From Salvator merianae (lineage: Eukaryota; Chordata; Lepidosauria; Squamata; Teiidae), in contig QVOM02000034.1 of assembly GCA_003586115.2 (NCBI GenBank), forward strand, positions 106,544,462-106,608,461: a DNA stretch of 64,000 nucleotides, given 5' to 3'. How positions within the stretch are numbered: the stretch's first letter is position 1; the number at the start of each line of letters is the position of its first letter. Below, piece after piece: positions 34,186 through 47,570 of this stretch. The notes under the pieces are model-generated. The model ran no database searches. It worked only from the letters and a program-made list of their open reading frames with translations, and had not been told where the DNA came from. Both the position numbers and the translations under genes were made by a program.

Positions 34186-35989
34186 CCTTAATTACCTTAT
34201 CCTCATTTTCTGACTGCCTTAACCAGGCTTCAAGCTCCATTACTGCCTTTGCTACATAATGGAGGCACAGCCTTAAATTCCTCTCACTTCCTTGCATCAC
34301 ATAGCCAGATGGCTCAGGGACATCTTTTTCTGGGCATGTATATATTTTCCCAATAAAAGCTATTTTCGTAGATTGAAACCCTAGCACTTGCCTCCAAGTT
34401 TGTTCTCATTAATGAGTTAATTCTAATCACTGAAGCCATTCCCACCCATGTACCTATGCTCCAGGAAAGACTAAATATTTCATTCATTCAGTCACTCAAT
34501 CACTCACTCATTTATTATTTCATTTATTGTAATATAGGACACTTTGAAGAGAGACATATAATATAAAGAGACATACATAGAGATAGAGATGATAAGAGGT
34601 AGAGATTTTTTTCTGCACTTACCCACCTGTGGTTGGAATCAGTGGGTCTGGACCAGTCAGACCTGCTGGTTCTGACTACAGAAAGGTATGGTCTGAAACA
34701 GCCCCCACCCTTGAAGCACACATAGGTTTCAAGACCAGACTCTTAGCACTCCAAGGTGTATAGTATTTGACAGAAATATTTTCCATCAGGTTCCATCAGG
34801 AATGGAATCTGGGAACATTGGAATGAAAAACATTGCTCTAACATCAATCTAGGATTTTGCTATTTTAGTCATGCCTGGAAGTAGCCTGACATAGTCATGA
34901 CTAGTGCCAATCTCTAGTGAGTCTTCAATACAGTGCTGCTGATCATCCACACAATACTCCTCCTGGTCAAATTCCTTGTTAGCATCCCTACCTGGTGTAA
35001 ACCTAAAGGTGTGTCCACACCAGGCTCATACAGCAAAGTTGGCACATTTCTTAAGGGTAGTTAATATCTCCATTTTTAATTTTTCAGAATGACATTCCCA
35101 GGAATATTTAACACATATTTTGTAAGCAGCCAACCAATCAATCTTGTATTACTGGATACGGAAATGGTAGCCACGTAACATTGATTTGTGCTGAGCAGTC
35201 ATTCAATTCTTATGGGAAACTTTCTGGTATCATCCCAGAGGGCTATCTGTGGTGTGTACCAGAGAACTCAGGCAATTAAGGCAGATGGAGTTCACCTGTC
35301 TGATTGCATAGAGTTTGGTATGTACTGCATTTTTTCATTCACACAAAGATTTGACTTGTTTGTGGATCAGAATGGATGCTCTTTCTTAAGGTCACAGACC
35401 ATATTATTCACACACAGCCTTACCTTTTGTTATTTTTGAACCATTTGGAATGTTTTTTGTTTGTTTGTTTTTTAAAGGGGGGAATGAAACAACCTGAGAA
35501 ATTGGAAAAATAAAATTAAAACAGCCCTGGGCAGTTCTAACTTATCCTACAACTCATGTGGTACTTAACACCTTCTATTTCATTATTTTTAACACCAAAG
35601 CTGGAGTTTCTGTTTTCGCACATGAAATATTCTTGGACAGCTCCCAATGTCTGAATCCATACACACACTCTCTCTCACACACGCACACACGCACACATTC
35701 CTTTGATATCAGTACACATTTTCTCCCCTAGAAGGCATATTAGTTTTATCCAGGATATTAAGACTCTGACACTCAGTAATACCTGAACATTTCTCCATTT
35801 CTTTTTACAGTGTCCTGAGGTCATGATAGTTTTCTATTCTGTCATCCTGTTTTTGGAAACTGTGGCACATCCTTCAGATTGTTGGTCTAAATGTAGCACA
35901 ACTCAGCAAATATCTGTTTAGTATTTTGTGTAAACTCTTAAAAAAAAAAAAAACCCCAAGATTTACCACGACAAACAGATTTTGCATGT
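34186..35989. other. Mostly unrecognised
   Basis: At 34605-34735 a stretch (TTCTGCACTTACCCACCTG, AATCAGTGGGTCTGGACCAG) resembles the left part of the MITE at 47900 and is likely a fragment. An (AC/TC)-rich tract lies at about 35660-35697. A short plus frame at 35188-35439 contains ADGVHLSD, a string reminiscent of a hydrolase-like module in some reptile retroelements, too short to call. Confidence 0.3.
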
Positions 35990-36100
35990 ATAGCTCTCCC
36001 TTTGCTAAATGGTCCCAGGGCAGCTCAGAGAATACAACAGGTAAAAATAACACATTAGAATCATTGTAGAAACCAATAAATTAATGTGACAGGTAGGAAG
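35990..36100 (-). mobile_element. LINE 3'-end fragment, reverse orientation (weak)
   Basis: The phrase ATGGTCCCAGGGCAGCTCAG followed by AATACAACAGGTAAAAATAA resembles the L2/CR1-like 3' end in reverse, like 25649-25745, but is more diverged. Confidence 0.5.
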
Positions 36101-38629
36101 ACATTAAAATCACGAAACAAAACCCACTAGAAGCATTAACAAAGCCTCAAGTGTAGCACACTCCCTTGGAAGAACAGTGACCCCTGTGGCTAAGGTTCAT
36201 GAAGTCATAGTAAATAGGAGGAGGAGGAGAAAAGGAAGAGGAGCAGGAGCAGAAGGAGGGGGGAGGTGTTCCAAAGGTGGTCAAGAGCGTAGGATATGGC
36301 CTGGAATTCAAGCTTTCATATCTCAGTTTAGACTGCACTTATACCACAGCAGTAGAAAGTGTTTGAAAGCAGAAGCACTTTCTTCTGCTTCAAAGAGAGG
36401 GCATGCACTACATCAGAAATAGCCCTGGAAGAAGTCCTTTTCCAGTACGACATCTGCACATAGCAGTGTTGATAAGTTGATCTCTCCACCATTGTGCATC
36501 TACATAGTGGCAGCAAGAGTGCCTGAGAACGATGAGCACTGTGGAGAAAGTTCTCAGGCCCTCCAGCCCCCCAGCTAAAGCACTGTATATTGGCAGGCAG
36601 CTCAGGCTTTGGGACACTGCACCCATGGGGCCTCTTCAGGATGCCTACTGCTGGATGTGTGGATCCTCCCATAGACTAGAACTCACTGTGTGAGTGAATT
36701 CAAGACAGTCACTACACAGTGTAGTGCTTTATGTGTTTGAGTAGGTCCTGGAAGTCTGGAATTTAAATCCCCATAGATGAGAGTTGCAGCCCAAAACATG
36801 CAGAAGATCACAAGGCTGACAACTCTATCTGAGACTCCAGTTATCCCTTGTTATTCATAAGAGCTCCATTCAGAGAAAACCCTAAGAATACAAAAGCTTC
36901 TAAGTAGTGGAGATAGAAAGAGGCACCTTCAGTCCTGGCTTTTCCAAAAATAAGTGCTACTTACCATATGGATTCATGAATATAAAGGTTGTACAAGGCA
37001 TGGATACCAAAACCCCATAAAAGTCAGCAACTGCAGGTAGAGAGACTTCCAGTTATTAAGACTAAATCCAGAAGGGAAAAAACAACGTACCTGGTAAGAG
37101 TCCCTGGGGCATGGTGACTGCATGTTGCCACTCCCAGTAAATCTCCAGTCAGCCTCTGAGTTGGAATATACCTTGGAGGTGACCAACTAGTAAACCCCAG
37201 ATATTGGCTCTGAGGGCAGAGTTCACCCTCTAGAGAGAAGCAGAGGTTAGGGTGACTTACCAGGGTTGACTTATAGCTGGAGTGATTTAGTACCAGATGG
37301 AAAGGCCTCTCCATTTTCTGTGGGCTATCCCATGCTATGCTGACCTAAAGCTGTCAACCTCATCCACAATGGGCTGGAATGCCACTGGCATATGCCAGAG
37401 ACTTCCACCTTGTGGGGAGCCCATCCTGGTCCAACTTTGAAGGATTTAGCTGGGTGCCTGGTGAAATGGACCACAGTCCATGTGCTGTCCATGCATGGGC
37501 AATGGTCTGGTATACTGGCTGGAAAGTTGTTGTGTGGACTACTTACAAGAGCAGTTCATGCTTGAAATGGTGTGGGCATAGTGATCTACCAGAAGGAGTG
37601 ACCTCCTGGTAGATTGTTCCATATTACAGTTGACACATTCTGGAGGGTTCCCTGGACTGAGATACTGGCCCAGTATGAACATGGCCAAAATGGCCAACTT
37701 TTAGGGCTATTTTCAGTCCAGTACTAAACCATGTCATCCAGAAACTCCAAGAAAACAGCAAGGTTGGTATGTAGACAGCATATCTCCTGGCCCAGTGGCA
37801 GGATTGGGAGGTCTTGCTACAAAATAGTTCTTTCCTTGGCCATCAAGATGGAGTCTGAAGCTATGAAGAATGAAGAATAACTGCAAATGGTAACTGAAAT
37901 GAGCCATGGATATGTTCTGGATAATTTTTTTAAAATAAATCTCTTTATTACTCTCCTTCCTGACCTCCTTGCCTCCCACTCTCTTCTAAAACAACCATTT
38001 CATTTTGTTTTAGGGAGTCAAGTACAGCTACATGAACTTCGGGTGGGGAATTACTGAGTGGCAAAATCTGTGCATTTGTGTATGTGAAAAAGAAATGTGT
38101 ATCATTATGAAAGCAAAGGGAATCAAGTCAGGATTCTATTGTAAAGAAACACTGCTATCAGTAGATAATGCTTGTAGTATGTACTATTTTAAGGTGAAGT
38201 GCAGGGAATCAGAATATTAAAATAAAGGCCTTTATGAAAGTGAATTTAGAACAGAAGCTACCCTGTCATTACAGATGATATGTGACAGTTGGGTGAAGAT
38301 TGTTGTTGTCAGTGTTGGCTTTCTAAACAATAAAGATGAACAGCATTAAAATGTGTTCACTGATGTGTGTTACTTAGAGCGATGCAAGATCAGAAGGAAA
38401 AATTTCCCAACTTTTGCCTCTATTAAAAGATTATTCCTTTTGTACTAACTCCTAACTCCTACAGATATTGAATAAATACTCAGAACTACTTTTTTTTTTT
38501 TCCAAAAAGGATTGTTATGTATTCCATTTATTGTGCAACCAAATACAGAGAGCGCTGAAAGGGAATAGGTAAACTGAAGGATGAGAGTGCGGAAAGTTAA
38601 TTGCATCTGAACAGCTACCAAATGTCTAA
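36101..38629. other. Unrecognised, with F3-like pieces
   Basis: GGAGGA-rich sequence occurs near 36217-36265. A F3-like repeat piece lies at about 37370-37740 (GGTCTGGTATACTGGCTGGA, CTACCAGAAGGAGTGACCTC). No coding region is supported. Confidence 0.35.
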
Positions 38630-39007
38630 CTAGAGTGAAATCTGCAGCATGTGGGTGTATTCAGTTTTTATAAAGGCTTTTGATTGCATATATTTTGTGT
38701 TACTTTTGGGGGAGGGAGAGATTTGGTAGTAAAATAGGTGAAAAAGATCATCCAACATCCTCCTTATAACATCAGGCGACAGGTTGTACAAAAAGTGGTT
38801 GCCTGAATCTTTATTAGGAGTTTTTGCAATTAGAATTCTGTGATTAATTCCAAATACAATATCTGTTAATCCAAGCATCACTGAAATGGAGTGGAGGAGG
38901 ACAGCGAGAGCGAGGTTCAGAATCTGAACAAACCAATCGCCATATCTCAATCTTTCTGCAATTGCCTTGACTCCAGGTAATAGTTCTAAATGTACTGTGC
39001 TGAGCAT
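38630..39007 (-). other. Open frame of 125 codons, not identified
   Basis: A minus-strand frame starting MLSTVHLELLPGV with a mixed, protein-like composition and a hydrophobic stretch (LALAVLLHSISVMLGL) that could be a membrane segment. I do not recognise the family. There is no evident splice context, promoter or homologous copy in the window. It may be chance, an exon, or a fragment of a mobile element. Conservation would tell. Confidence 0.2.
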
Positions 39008-39179
39008 TTTATACAGTATGTTTCAAATTTCCAAAGCAATTCAGAGATACAATTGCTTGTATAACATTACGGTTACCTTCCGAAAAAACATGTGTTATGC
39101 AACTAATTGCTGCCTGTGGAAAAGTGCAGGATAGGAGACCATGGAGGCAGGCTACTTGTGTAAGTCAATGGCATCACAG

Positions 39180-39600
39180 AGATGAGACCCAACTGTATGT
39201 CTAGTGGTACTGCTGAGGGAAAGTCCAGCCCATCAATGGTCCATTCTCACCTGGTGGGACACTGGAGTACGTTCTGGTCTAGACCTTTACTATCTGCCAG
39301 TGCAGACCAACAGACACCCTGCCCCCTTAGCACAGCCTGTCTGCATCAGACTAGACTGTGGACCGGGAAAGGGCACCAACATGGTGACGTATCCCTGTCA
39401 AAAGTAGATCTATTTAAGAGTGGTCCACAATTGGACTATTCATGCTACTGGACTATGAAGAGCATGCAGCATGTCTCATGGTCTGGTATACTATACCCAA
39501 CCCTTTCTGATGGCACACCAGTAGACATGCTGCTGGAAAGTCTGTGGCTGGGAAATAAGAAGAAATATGCTTCTATCATTTGATGGCTGGGACAGGACGA
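39180..39600. repeat. Dispersed repeat, group F3 (approximate)
   Basis: It contains GGTCTGGTATACTATACCCA and GACATGCTGCTGGAAAGTCT, similar in style to 33880-33960 and 37500. The ends are not resolved. Confidence 0.4.
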
Positions 39601-39719
39601 ACTATACAAATGTGAACACCCCAGAACCCAAATACAGGCAAACTGTTCCAGCCCTTTCTAGCCTGGCCCAATCTGGTCCAGTATGGAAGGGCCAATTAGT
39701 CAGTGGAACTGCAAAAGGG

Positions 39720-40122
39720 AGATCTAGGTTGTGTCCACATGCTGTAATAAAAGGCACATCTAAGGTGACATAGGTAATTTGCAGATGAGATTACACCAGA
39801 GTGCCCTCACTCCTATTTCAAACATTAAAGGCTACAAAAGGTGGATTAGAAATGGGATGAGAACACAAGGACCACACGCTATCAACTCTAAGGTGATTCT
39901 GAACCATGTTTTTAGTAAATGAGAACACAGTGTTAGAGATGGTTGGCCAGTGGGATCATTCATGTACCAATCTGCCACTTCCCCTCTCATGAACCTTTTA
40001 GGCTAGAAAAAGTGGATTAGAGGTGGAATGAGAACACAAGGACCACACACTACTGTCTCTAAGGCACTTCTGAGCTGGTGTTTTATTTTTGTTTTTTCTC
40101 TGTGTGAACGCATCCCTAGATG
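39720..40122. mobile_element. MITE with internal direct duplication
   Basis: It opens ATCTAGGTTGTGTCCACATG and closes TGTGTGAACGCATCCCTAGAT, a degraded inverted pair. Inside, a roughly 170-bp unit occurs twice (GTGGATTAGA then ATGAGAACACAAGGACCACA, at about 39842-39880 and 40011-40050). A third related unit is at 54540-54670. No coding capacity. Confidence 0.65.
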
Positions 40123-41400
40123 GCCACGTATCAAAGGTGCTCTAGGGGTGAGCCAGCCTACCATTAGAAGTCAAAGGTGCTCTCAGAGGCTAAATCATAT
40201 TATTAATAGCTTCTGGCATTGTATTAAATAAGCAACATCTCATTTTGCCACATGTAAATGCAAAACCATGCTTTAGAAACCATGCCATATAAGGAAAGTA
40301 ACATTCTACCATTCATTTACAAAATTGTTATACAAGAGATTATTGTATTATTGTTGTAAAACCTTTTAAGAAGATTCATTATTCAGTATTTAAAATGATG
40401 GAGGAAAGTCAGAGCATAAATATTTTTCTGGTTTCTATACAGTGTTGAACCATTACATATGTTCTCTTCCATGTGATTGTGAGAAAACAAGAAACTTTCT
40501 TTTTTCTTATAGACTACCTGTAGTTCAGAATTACTTCCACACCAATCTGCCATGTATATTAACTGATGTCTATCAAAATAAACTAATTTCTTAAATCATT
40601 GTTTAATAGCTTGATTCACCAGAGCACACCTAAAATAGTTTGTTATGTTTAGATGGCAAATTTCTGTGAATCACTTTAAAACAAAAGCTTTCTCCTCAAA
40701 CTTACAGAAGAAGAGATGGAAATGCAAAAGCTTGAGATTTGAGCTTATTCTTGTAACACTATGAGTATCAGACATACTTAAAGAGGTGTCCTCTGGGCAA
40801 ATCTGAGTCTGAAATAATAGACATTTTTTGCCTGCATTTGCCTTACCCTATCTTGAAACCTTAGAAAGGTCACCTCTTCATCATTCAGGGTTTCATAGCT
40901 CTAAAGGCATCTCTTTCTTTAAGTTGGGTTGGGTGGGAAACTATGTAAATAAAGAGGCAGGGTTTTCCTGCTGAGTGGCCAATCATTGAGTAGTACCCAT
41001 AGTCAGGATAGGTTTTGCCTGATTTCAATGCGAATGTAGGATACAGTGTGGAAAAATAAGGCAGGTTCTCAGGCAAATATTCAGACAACTGTTTGTAAGG
41101 CATTGTTTTGTGTGTGTCTGTGGATGGGACATTTTTTCTTAAAGAAATAACTTTTAAAAACCATGTCTGATTGTACCCTATATTACGGTTTGACACAATG
41201 GATGTTATCTTTTGTGGCTGTAAATCAGTGAGCCTGAACCACATTTCAGTTGTGAAGAAAAGACACACAAATCAATCTGGACATTAATAGCCAACAGTTA
41301 TTCAGAATGGTTTAATACAGTTATTTGAATCCAAAGTGGAAAGAGGGTCAGGATATATTTTGTTCCAGAATTACCTCAACAAGATAATTGACTCAGAACA
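40123..41400. other. No feature recognised
   Basis: AT-rich sequence. A short direct repeat TCAAAGGTGCTCT occurs near 40131 and 40171. The 127-codon minus frame at 40885-41268 shows no motif. Confidence 0.35.
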
Positions 41401-41740
41401 ATGAAGCAGAGATGGGTGCATTGTGTTTTATGCAACCCAATGTTCAGTCGAGGTCACTGCATATGTAACATCTTCATGGCCCTCTTCCATAGTGTTTTAA
41501 ATTTCAGTGCTTCCTTACGAATCAGACAATTTTTCATATTTGTTGGGGAAAGAAACGCTAAGTGGGATATGGGAAATCTAGCAGCTTTTATAACAACAGT
41601 GACCCTCATTTTCCAGTTTAGTAGATTTGGGTGGTTTTTCATGCCTGTTTCTTGCAGTTTTAATTGCTGGTGCACAAAACAGCATTTCTACCTTCCAATC
41701 AAATGGTATGCAATACTGAAAAATAGAGTGTAAGTTTATT
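41401..41740. other. Low-repeat stretch, candidate conserved non-coding element
   Basis: There are no repeat hallmarks and the composition is balanced. The 110-codon plus frame (41401-41733) is rich in Phe, Cys and Trp without a family motif and is more likely chance than a gene. Confidence 0.2.
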
Positions 41741-44490
41741 ACTGTTGTCCATGCAAATTGATTTCTGCTTAATTAGTTAACTTAACACAGCCCAGCCTTT
41801 GTTTCTTCTAGTCCTGCCTAGTCTAGTCCAGTTCCAGTTTAAAAAATCCTGGGAAGTTTGTTGCAAATACATGCCCAGGCATCCATGCTCAAATAGCAAC
41901 ATAAGGGCTGCTCAAACACGAATGCTTCTTTGTGTGCTCACCCCGTGACTGGACAGTCAGTACCTCCAACTGTTTCCAGACATGCTTTAAATGCTGACAG
42001 CCTGTTGATATGGCAGTGAGACTGGCAGACTGCACTGAAACCATGTTAGGCTACTACCAGCACATCACCCTAAAAGCCTGCACTTAACTTGCAGTGGGAT
42101 TTCCTGCACTATCTTAAGCTCCTGGCATCTTGCTGAAATATCTGGCATCCAGCCACACGCTGTATTGACACAGCATCAGATCGGGCATCCTGGAAGTCAC
42201 TGCATGGAGGAAAATAAAAGAAATCAGCCAGCTCCGTCAACTTCCTGGAAATTCACTCCAACGCTGTGCCAAGTGAGATAGCTGTTATCTCATGGCCACT
42301 TCTGTGGGGTAATATCAGCTTCTTCAAACAGCCAAGATTTCCCTGTGCTGTCTGGGAAGTCCCATAATGCTATGATAAAGGTGTGATACTGGCAGCACAA
42401 CAAGATGTGGATTTGGCTTAGAATTGTGACGCTGACCATCAATCATTCACTCTTTCTGGACAGCAACTGACAATGTCTATAGTGTGATATATTAAGCTTC
42501 CATACAACTGTCTGCAAATACTTCTTAATATTCATTTGCACATTTATTTAAGTGTATGTAAAGTTTATGCAAACCTGTGTCCTATTCTAGCCTCTCTTTT
42601 TGGCAGTATTACTTCTTTTTCTTTCTGAGCAATGCGTAAAAGCTCATTCTATGTGTAAGCATGCCTGCTTTTGCTGGACAGATGCTAAGAATTAGCCAAG
42701 TACAGGCTGGGTGCACAGGTCGCCCCCTCAAAATCTTTTGTGGGAGGAGATGTGGCAGGCATGGTTCAGCCATTGAGGATGGCCATTTACAGGACCACCA
42801 CCCCCTGAATCAGCTTGGAGTCAATTTGCAGACCTCTATGACAGCTAGTAGTATGGTAAATGTGCTGACAGTCCTTCAGTTTGGCTCATAGTGGCCATCA
42901 AGTCAAGGGACAGGGCTATGTCAGAGCAGGCAGGGGAGGAATCATGTTATTACACCTGGCCCTGAAGATGTTCTTCATGGATATCTGAACATGGTCATGG
43001 TCTTTATAAATCACCAGGCTTGACATCATGTTCAGGCCCTTTACCAGTACCATTTAGCATGGGCTACATAATCTTTTTCCAGTTCCTCTCAGCAGCAGTT
43101 GGGACTGAGAGCAAATGAGGTGTGATAATAGTAACTGAAAGAAATAATATCCTTTTGACTTGTTCCATGAACAGCAGCCACTGGAAATCTTGGTAAACCC
43201 AATGCGTGTGGTGGAGGAGTATAATTCTGCAGCATTATTTCTGGGACTTTCTGCAACAAATAAGCTATGATCTAGATCAGTGGGTCTTGACCAGGCAGGT
43301 GTGTTCTAGACCAGGGTCCACTGGTTCACTAGCAGGCCTCAATACTGAGGTCTACTGGTCATCCCAATCAGGCTTCCCTGATTGGGATTACACCCTGTAC
43401 AGAGCAGACAGAGCATACTAGTTGTGGACAGGGCCTCACAGATCTGCACTAATGTGCAGACCAATGAGTCCCAGAAGCCGACCATGAGGGCTCCTATTCT
43501 GAATCAGAGGTAACTGAAGAAAGCACCTCTGAAGCTGCTACTTGCATTGCAAGGCAAGTCTACATTGGCGTTAATGGAACACATCTTCTGAAATGCATCT
43601 ATCGGTTCAAGAAAACCAGCCTTATTCTGGTTCAGGTATCTATGAATTGAGTGGAATTCAGAAGATTTTAGCAGGCAGCTAATTATTTCTGAGGAAGAAG
43701 CAAGAATGCATGCAGTTAAAAAAATATTAAACCTTAAGTATAATTAAGAGAGATATGCATAGATTTTTGACACAACGATTATGTCATAGTATTGGACCAA
43801 AGATGTATTGCACTTTCTTACCTTTTTAAAATAAATAAATAAATCCTATACATTTCATTTCACACATATGTTTCATTCCTACTAGGTCTATAACCCTCCC
43901 ACCCAACACTTTCATGTCCATCAAATCAGAACCATTTATCATATAACGGGAAATTATGTTCCAAATCAATTTTCCAGCCTCATTTCCTCTTAGTTTTTCA
44001 TATACTCCAACACTTTCACCTATTTTCTTTTTGCTGCATATGATAGCTTTTGACCCATATATATTTGATGCTTTTCATACAATAAATCAAATTTCATTGA
44101 GTCTAACACATATTGAATCCAATTCTGTATTGTCCATTTTTCTTATCTGATACTTGTATCATTAAAAGGTTTGAAGAGACAGACCTACCCAATAATCCAG
44201 GGGTTGGGACATATGTGTGAGTCAAGTCTGCCTTAAACTGTATGAATTGCTCTGGCTGGGATATGGAAAGGTCAAGCTGGGATTGTTCTTACGATGGAGG
44301 AAGGTGAGAAGTTTGTTTTACTGCCAAGCTCCCATTTTAGGAAAATGACAGTCCCAGGACAGCTATTTTAATGCTGCAGCAGATACTTTATACATGAGTG
44401 TGGCAGAATGCACACAATCTTGGTTCACTAAGCTGCTTACTTTTTAATGTCTCATCCCACCATGTACTACCACCAAAGCACCCAACAGAA
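41741..44490. other. Mostly unrecognised
   Basis: About 2.7 kb with no clear coding or element ends. Around 43270-43460 phrases such as GGTCTACTGGTCATCC and GATTGGGAT palindromes suggest an eroded MITE. A short (AAAT)n run lies at about 43830-43845. Confidence 0.35.
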
Positions 44491-44711
44491 GCACAAGGTA
44501 GGGATGTGCACGAAGGCACTTTTCCCTTTTTGCTTCGCAGGACTGCGAAGCTCCTAGGCTTCGTTTTCATGCGAAAAAATACGGACGAAAATGAAGCCCT
44601 TCGTTTTCGCGGCGAAAATCTTCGCCACGAACGGAAGCAGAGAAATCAAGGCGAAGGGAAGACCTTTGCCTTAATTTCTCTGCTTTGGATGGCGCTCGCC
44701 TCTCTCTCATT

Positions 44712-44747
<36 letters not shown>

Positions 44748-45289
44748 CGGAAGCAGAGAAATCAAGGCAAAGGTCTTCCCTTTGCCTTGATTTCTCCGTT
44801 TCCGATGGCGCAGCGTTCTCTCTCACTCCCGCCGCAGTCTGTCAGTGTAATGACAGACTGGGGGGGGGAATGAGAGAGAGGCGAGCGCCATTGGAAGCGG
44901 TGAAATCAAGGCAAAGGTCTTCCGTTCGCCTTGATTGCTCCGTTTCTGATGGCTGCTCGCGCTGACAGCCTAGGGGGGTGAGTCAGTGAGGGGAAGAGAA
45001 GGAAAATCAACGGGAAGGGAATCCCTCCCTTCCGTTGAATTTTCTCCACTTCCACTCGCTGCTGGCTGGCTGATTCACCCTAGGCTGTCAGCGCCAGCGC
45101 TGACAGCCTAGAGAGGTGAGACTTTGGCAAATTGCGAAGGTCCCGAAATACTTTGAAAAATGGAGGGACCTTCGCAATTCGCATTCGTGATTTCTGGTGC
45201 CCTTTGCATTCGATGCGAAGGGCACGAAATCACGAAATTCGATCGAAAATCGAATGCCACGAAGCTTCGTGCACACCCCTAGCACAAGG
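44491..45289. mobile_element. Non-autonomous hAT element, CpG-rich family, copy 2, perfect 8-bp duplication
   Basis: The element itself is 44499-45281 (783 bp) between TAGGGATGTGCACGAAG and CTTCGTGCACACCCCTA. GCACAAGG flanks both sides exactly (44491-44498, 45282-45289), the 8-bp target duplication diagnostic of hAT. The interior has repeated AATCAAGGCRAAGG words in both orientations forming hairpins, TTCGTTTTCGCG-type ends like copy 1, and a poly(T) run at 44719-44746. The many intact CG dinucleotides and perfect duplication point to a recent insertion. No protein is encoded. Confidence 0.95.
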
Positions 45290-45682
45290 TATTGGGAATG
45301 CTAGCAGCAGAACCCTTCATTGCTCAGTTCTTGATTCTGCAGAGGAAGAGTGACACAAAACTGTGGGAAATAAAAGTAGTGGTAATTTCTACTACTGTTC
45401 CATAGGTCTTTCTGAGGCATTTTTACTTGAATTTACACCACACTGACACCAATTATGTTGATTCTTAAATAAATAATGCAGCAGTTGAACTAAGTATAGC
45501 ACATGAAGAAATTAAGTAGCTGTCACATTCCTAGACAATATGTTTAAAATATTTTTAAAATATGGGTAAAATAGCCTTAGAGCCTTGGGAGCACCTTGGG
45601 AAAGGGAAAGGCTAAGAAAGGAAACCCTGATAGAAAATCCAGAGTGGGGCTCCTAAAGTGGTTGGATGGAACATGGGCCATC

Positions 45683-46181
45683 AGTTGCAACCAGAGGGGA
45701 ATAAGCCACCAAGATGGTGCTGCTATGGTGGGATTGCCACATGTATCTGCGGCAACTGACCATAGCTATGCTGTACCCTCCCCCCCCCAAAAACGCATGA
45801 TAACCTGTTTTCCTGATGTAGTACTAAAACTTACCTTGTAGACAGAGCTGCCATTGTTGTTCTGCCCACTGCATGTGCACGTTGACAGGAAAAGAAAGTG
45901 ATCGCAATTGCACACTGCTGGGTATTTCAATACCTGGATGTACACATCCACCGTTCATGTGTGTGGGCTAAAAAGATGGCTGTACATGCACAGTGGTCGC
46001 GATTGTGCACTTCCAGGTATTTCACACCAGCAAAATACTTGGACATCTGCAGCCCCCAAAAGCACACAGGCAGTCTGGTCCCCCGTGCTGTAGACAGCAG
46101 GCAATAATTCCAGAGGGAGTTTGATCCGGAATATTGCCTGTTGCCTCTATATTCGGTCATTTTCCAGTTGCTTCTGCAGCC
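45683..46181. mobile_element. MITE with GGCTGCATCCAGA-type ends, long form, copy 2
   Basis: It matches 14147-14663 through AAGATGGTGCTGCTATGG near the left, CATAGCTATGCTGTACCCTC, GCTAAAAAGATGGCTGTACA and the right hairpin GCAATAATTCCAGAGG with GGAATATTGCC. The terminal repeats are more degraded (AGTTGCAACCAGA and CTTCTGCAGCC). Confidence 0.7.
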
Positions 46182-46605
46182 AACCCAGCACCAAACATAA
46201 TATTTACACTCTTTTAGATCCCGGTGGCAAGGCTGACAGGGAAACTCTAATGCCCATGTAACTCATGTTGTGTCTCCACTTACCAATCTGGGGCACTCTT
46301 GTTGCTTCAGAAAGGTACCTGCTTGCCACCCTGCCCTGTCTCCATCTTGAGTGGCATGAAGCACCTTGCAGTGAACACACTGGCTTCTTTGTCAGCACAA
46401 TTGCTGGTGGAGGTGCCTCCTGTGTGGGATGCTTTTTTGCATCCTGCACGGAGGCACTGCAGAAAATGGCAACTCCTTGTTCCAAAATGGCTCAGAAGTG
46501 GAGATGCAGCTTCACTTTTGATACCTTCATGCCTAGACTCTTTCTGCTGTCTTCTGAGACAGTAGGATGCCAACCTTTGTAAAATAGATCAGAACCTAAT
46601 CAGAC

Positions 46606-47058
46606 TTTGGCTTTATCCTCACTGAGGGGAAAAAAGGCACCTGGTTGGCTGGGACACTTGTACTAGGCCCAGAGGTGGAAGATGCACTGTCTGAATATCT
46701 CTGCCAATCACCCTCACAAAGTTTGAATCCAGGGAACAAAAATTCCCCAGTACCCACTGAGTCTCATTAATGGACACATAGGAAATGACTGCAGAGGTTG
46801 GTGCCAGGTGGACAGCAGCAAAAGTAAATCACCTGCACTGCTGCTGCCCATCTGAACAGGGTGCTGGCATGGGTGCCCAAGGGTGACAAGTGTCCTCAGA
46901 GTTGCTTTCCCTTCACTGTTGGAAGGACACTTCTGGGGGTGCTTTCTGTCCTTCAGAGGCAGGCTACAAGCCAGAACACAGTGCGAGGATGTGGAGACCA
47001 CACTTCTAAGCCTATCCCCAGGTGCTTCCCCCACCCCCAGTGTAGACACAGCTTTTAT
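46606..47058. repeat. Dispersed repeat, group D, copy 1
   Basis: Left sequence GGCTTTATCCTCACTGAGG is roughly complementary to the right end CCCAGTGTAGACACAGCTTT. The middle shares GAAGGACA followed by TCCTTCAGAGGCAGGCT-like sequence with group members at 52640-53070 and 53510-53960. It is a probable MITE. Frames on both strands here are by-products. Confidence 0.5.
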
Positions 47059-47149
47059 CATCTTCTGCTTTCTTGGTCTGGAAATACAGTATTAGTCAAC
47101 GGGAAACTATTCTGTAGAGATGATGGAGCAGCAATGTGTCGGGCTGCTT

Positions 47150-47570
47150 AAAGCAAATTTTCTCTTATGCTTGATGTTCTGCAGGAAATCCACATGCGAA
47201 GGATTTCAGAGCAGGAAATTAATGTGCCTACTGTTAAAGGCAGCCATTTGAAAAGTTGGCAGTCTTTTTTGCTCCTGAGTAAATATTTTGAAATCCAGGT
47301 GTTGTTCTTGATTTATCAATAAATTGACTTCCCATGTTACGATATCCCTTATGTTTCTGAATTTTTTCAATATTTTCATTTCCCGTCCCTGCAGTTTATT
47401 GCCCATAGCTAATGGAGTGCTATGGAAATCGAGGAGGTTTTGTTTAATTATTTTATTTTATTGGCAGCTTTGGACTGTAATATTGCCAGGAAGGCACCAA
47501 CACCAGCACTGTTTTCTTTCAATAACTCTGTTCAATAGTGAGGTTTCCTGGGTGGTCATAGACAGCATAA
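47150..47570. other. Low-repeat stretch, candidate conserved non-coding element
   Basis: Between two repeat blocks, this 420-bp stretch shows no palindromes, simple repeats or element ends, and contains several TTTATTG and TTAATTA-like cores. Support is weak without cross-species comparison. Confidence 0.2.

Noticed and set aside
33824..34387. 187-codon minus-strand frame
   Set aside because: It is open but composed of MITE-like palindromic phrases and has no family motif.
35188..35439. Frame with ADGVHLSD resembling a hydrolase-like module of some reptile retroelements
   Set aside because: Only one short string matches and the rest does not align to anything I know.
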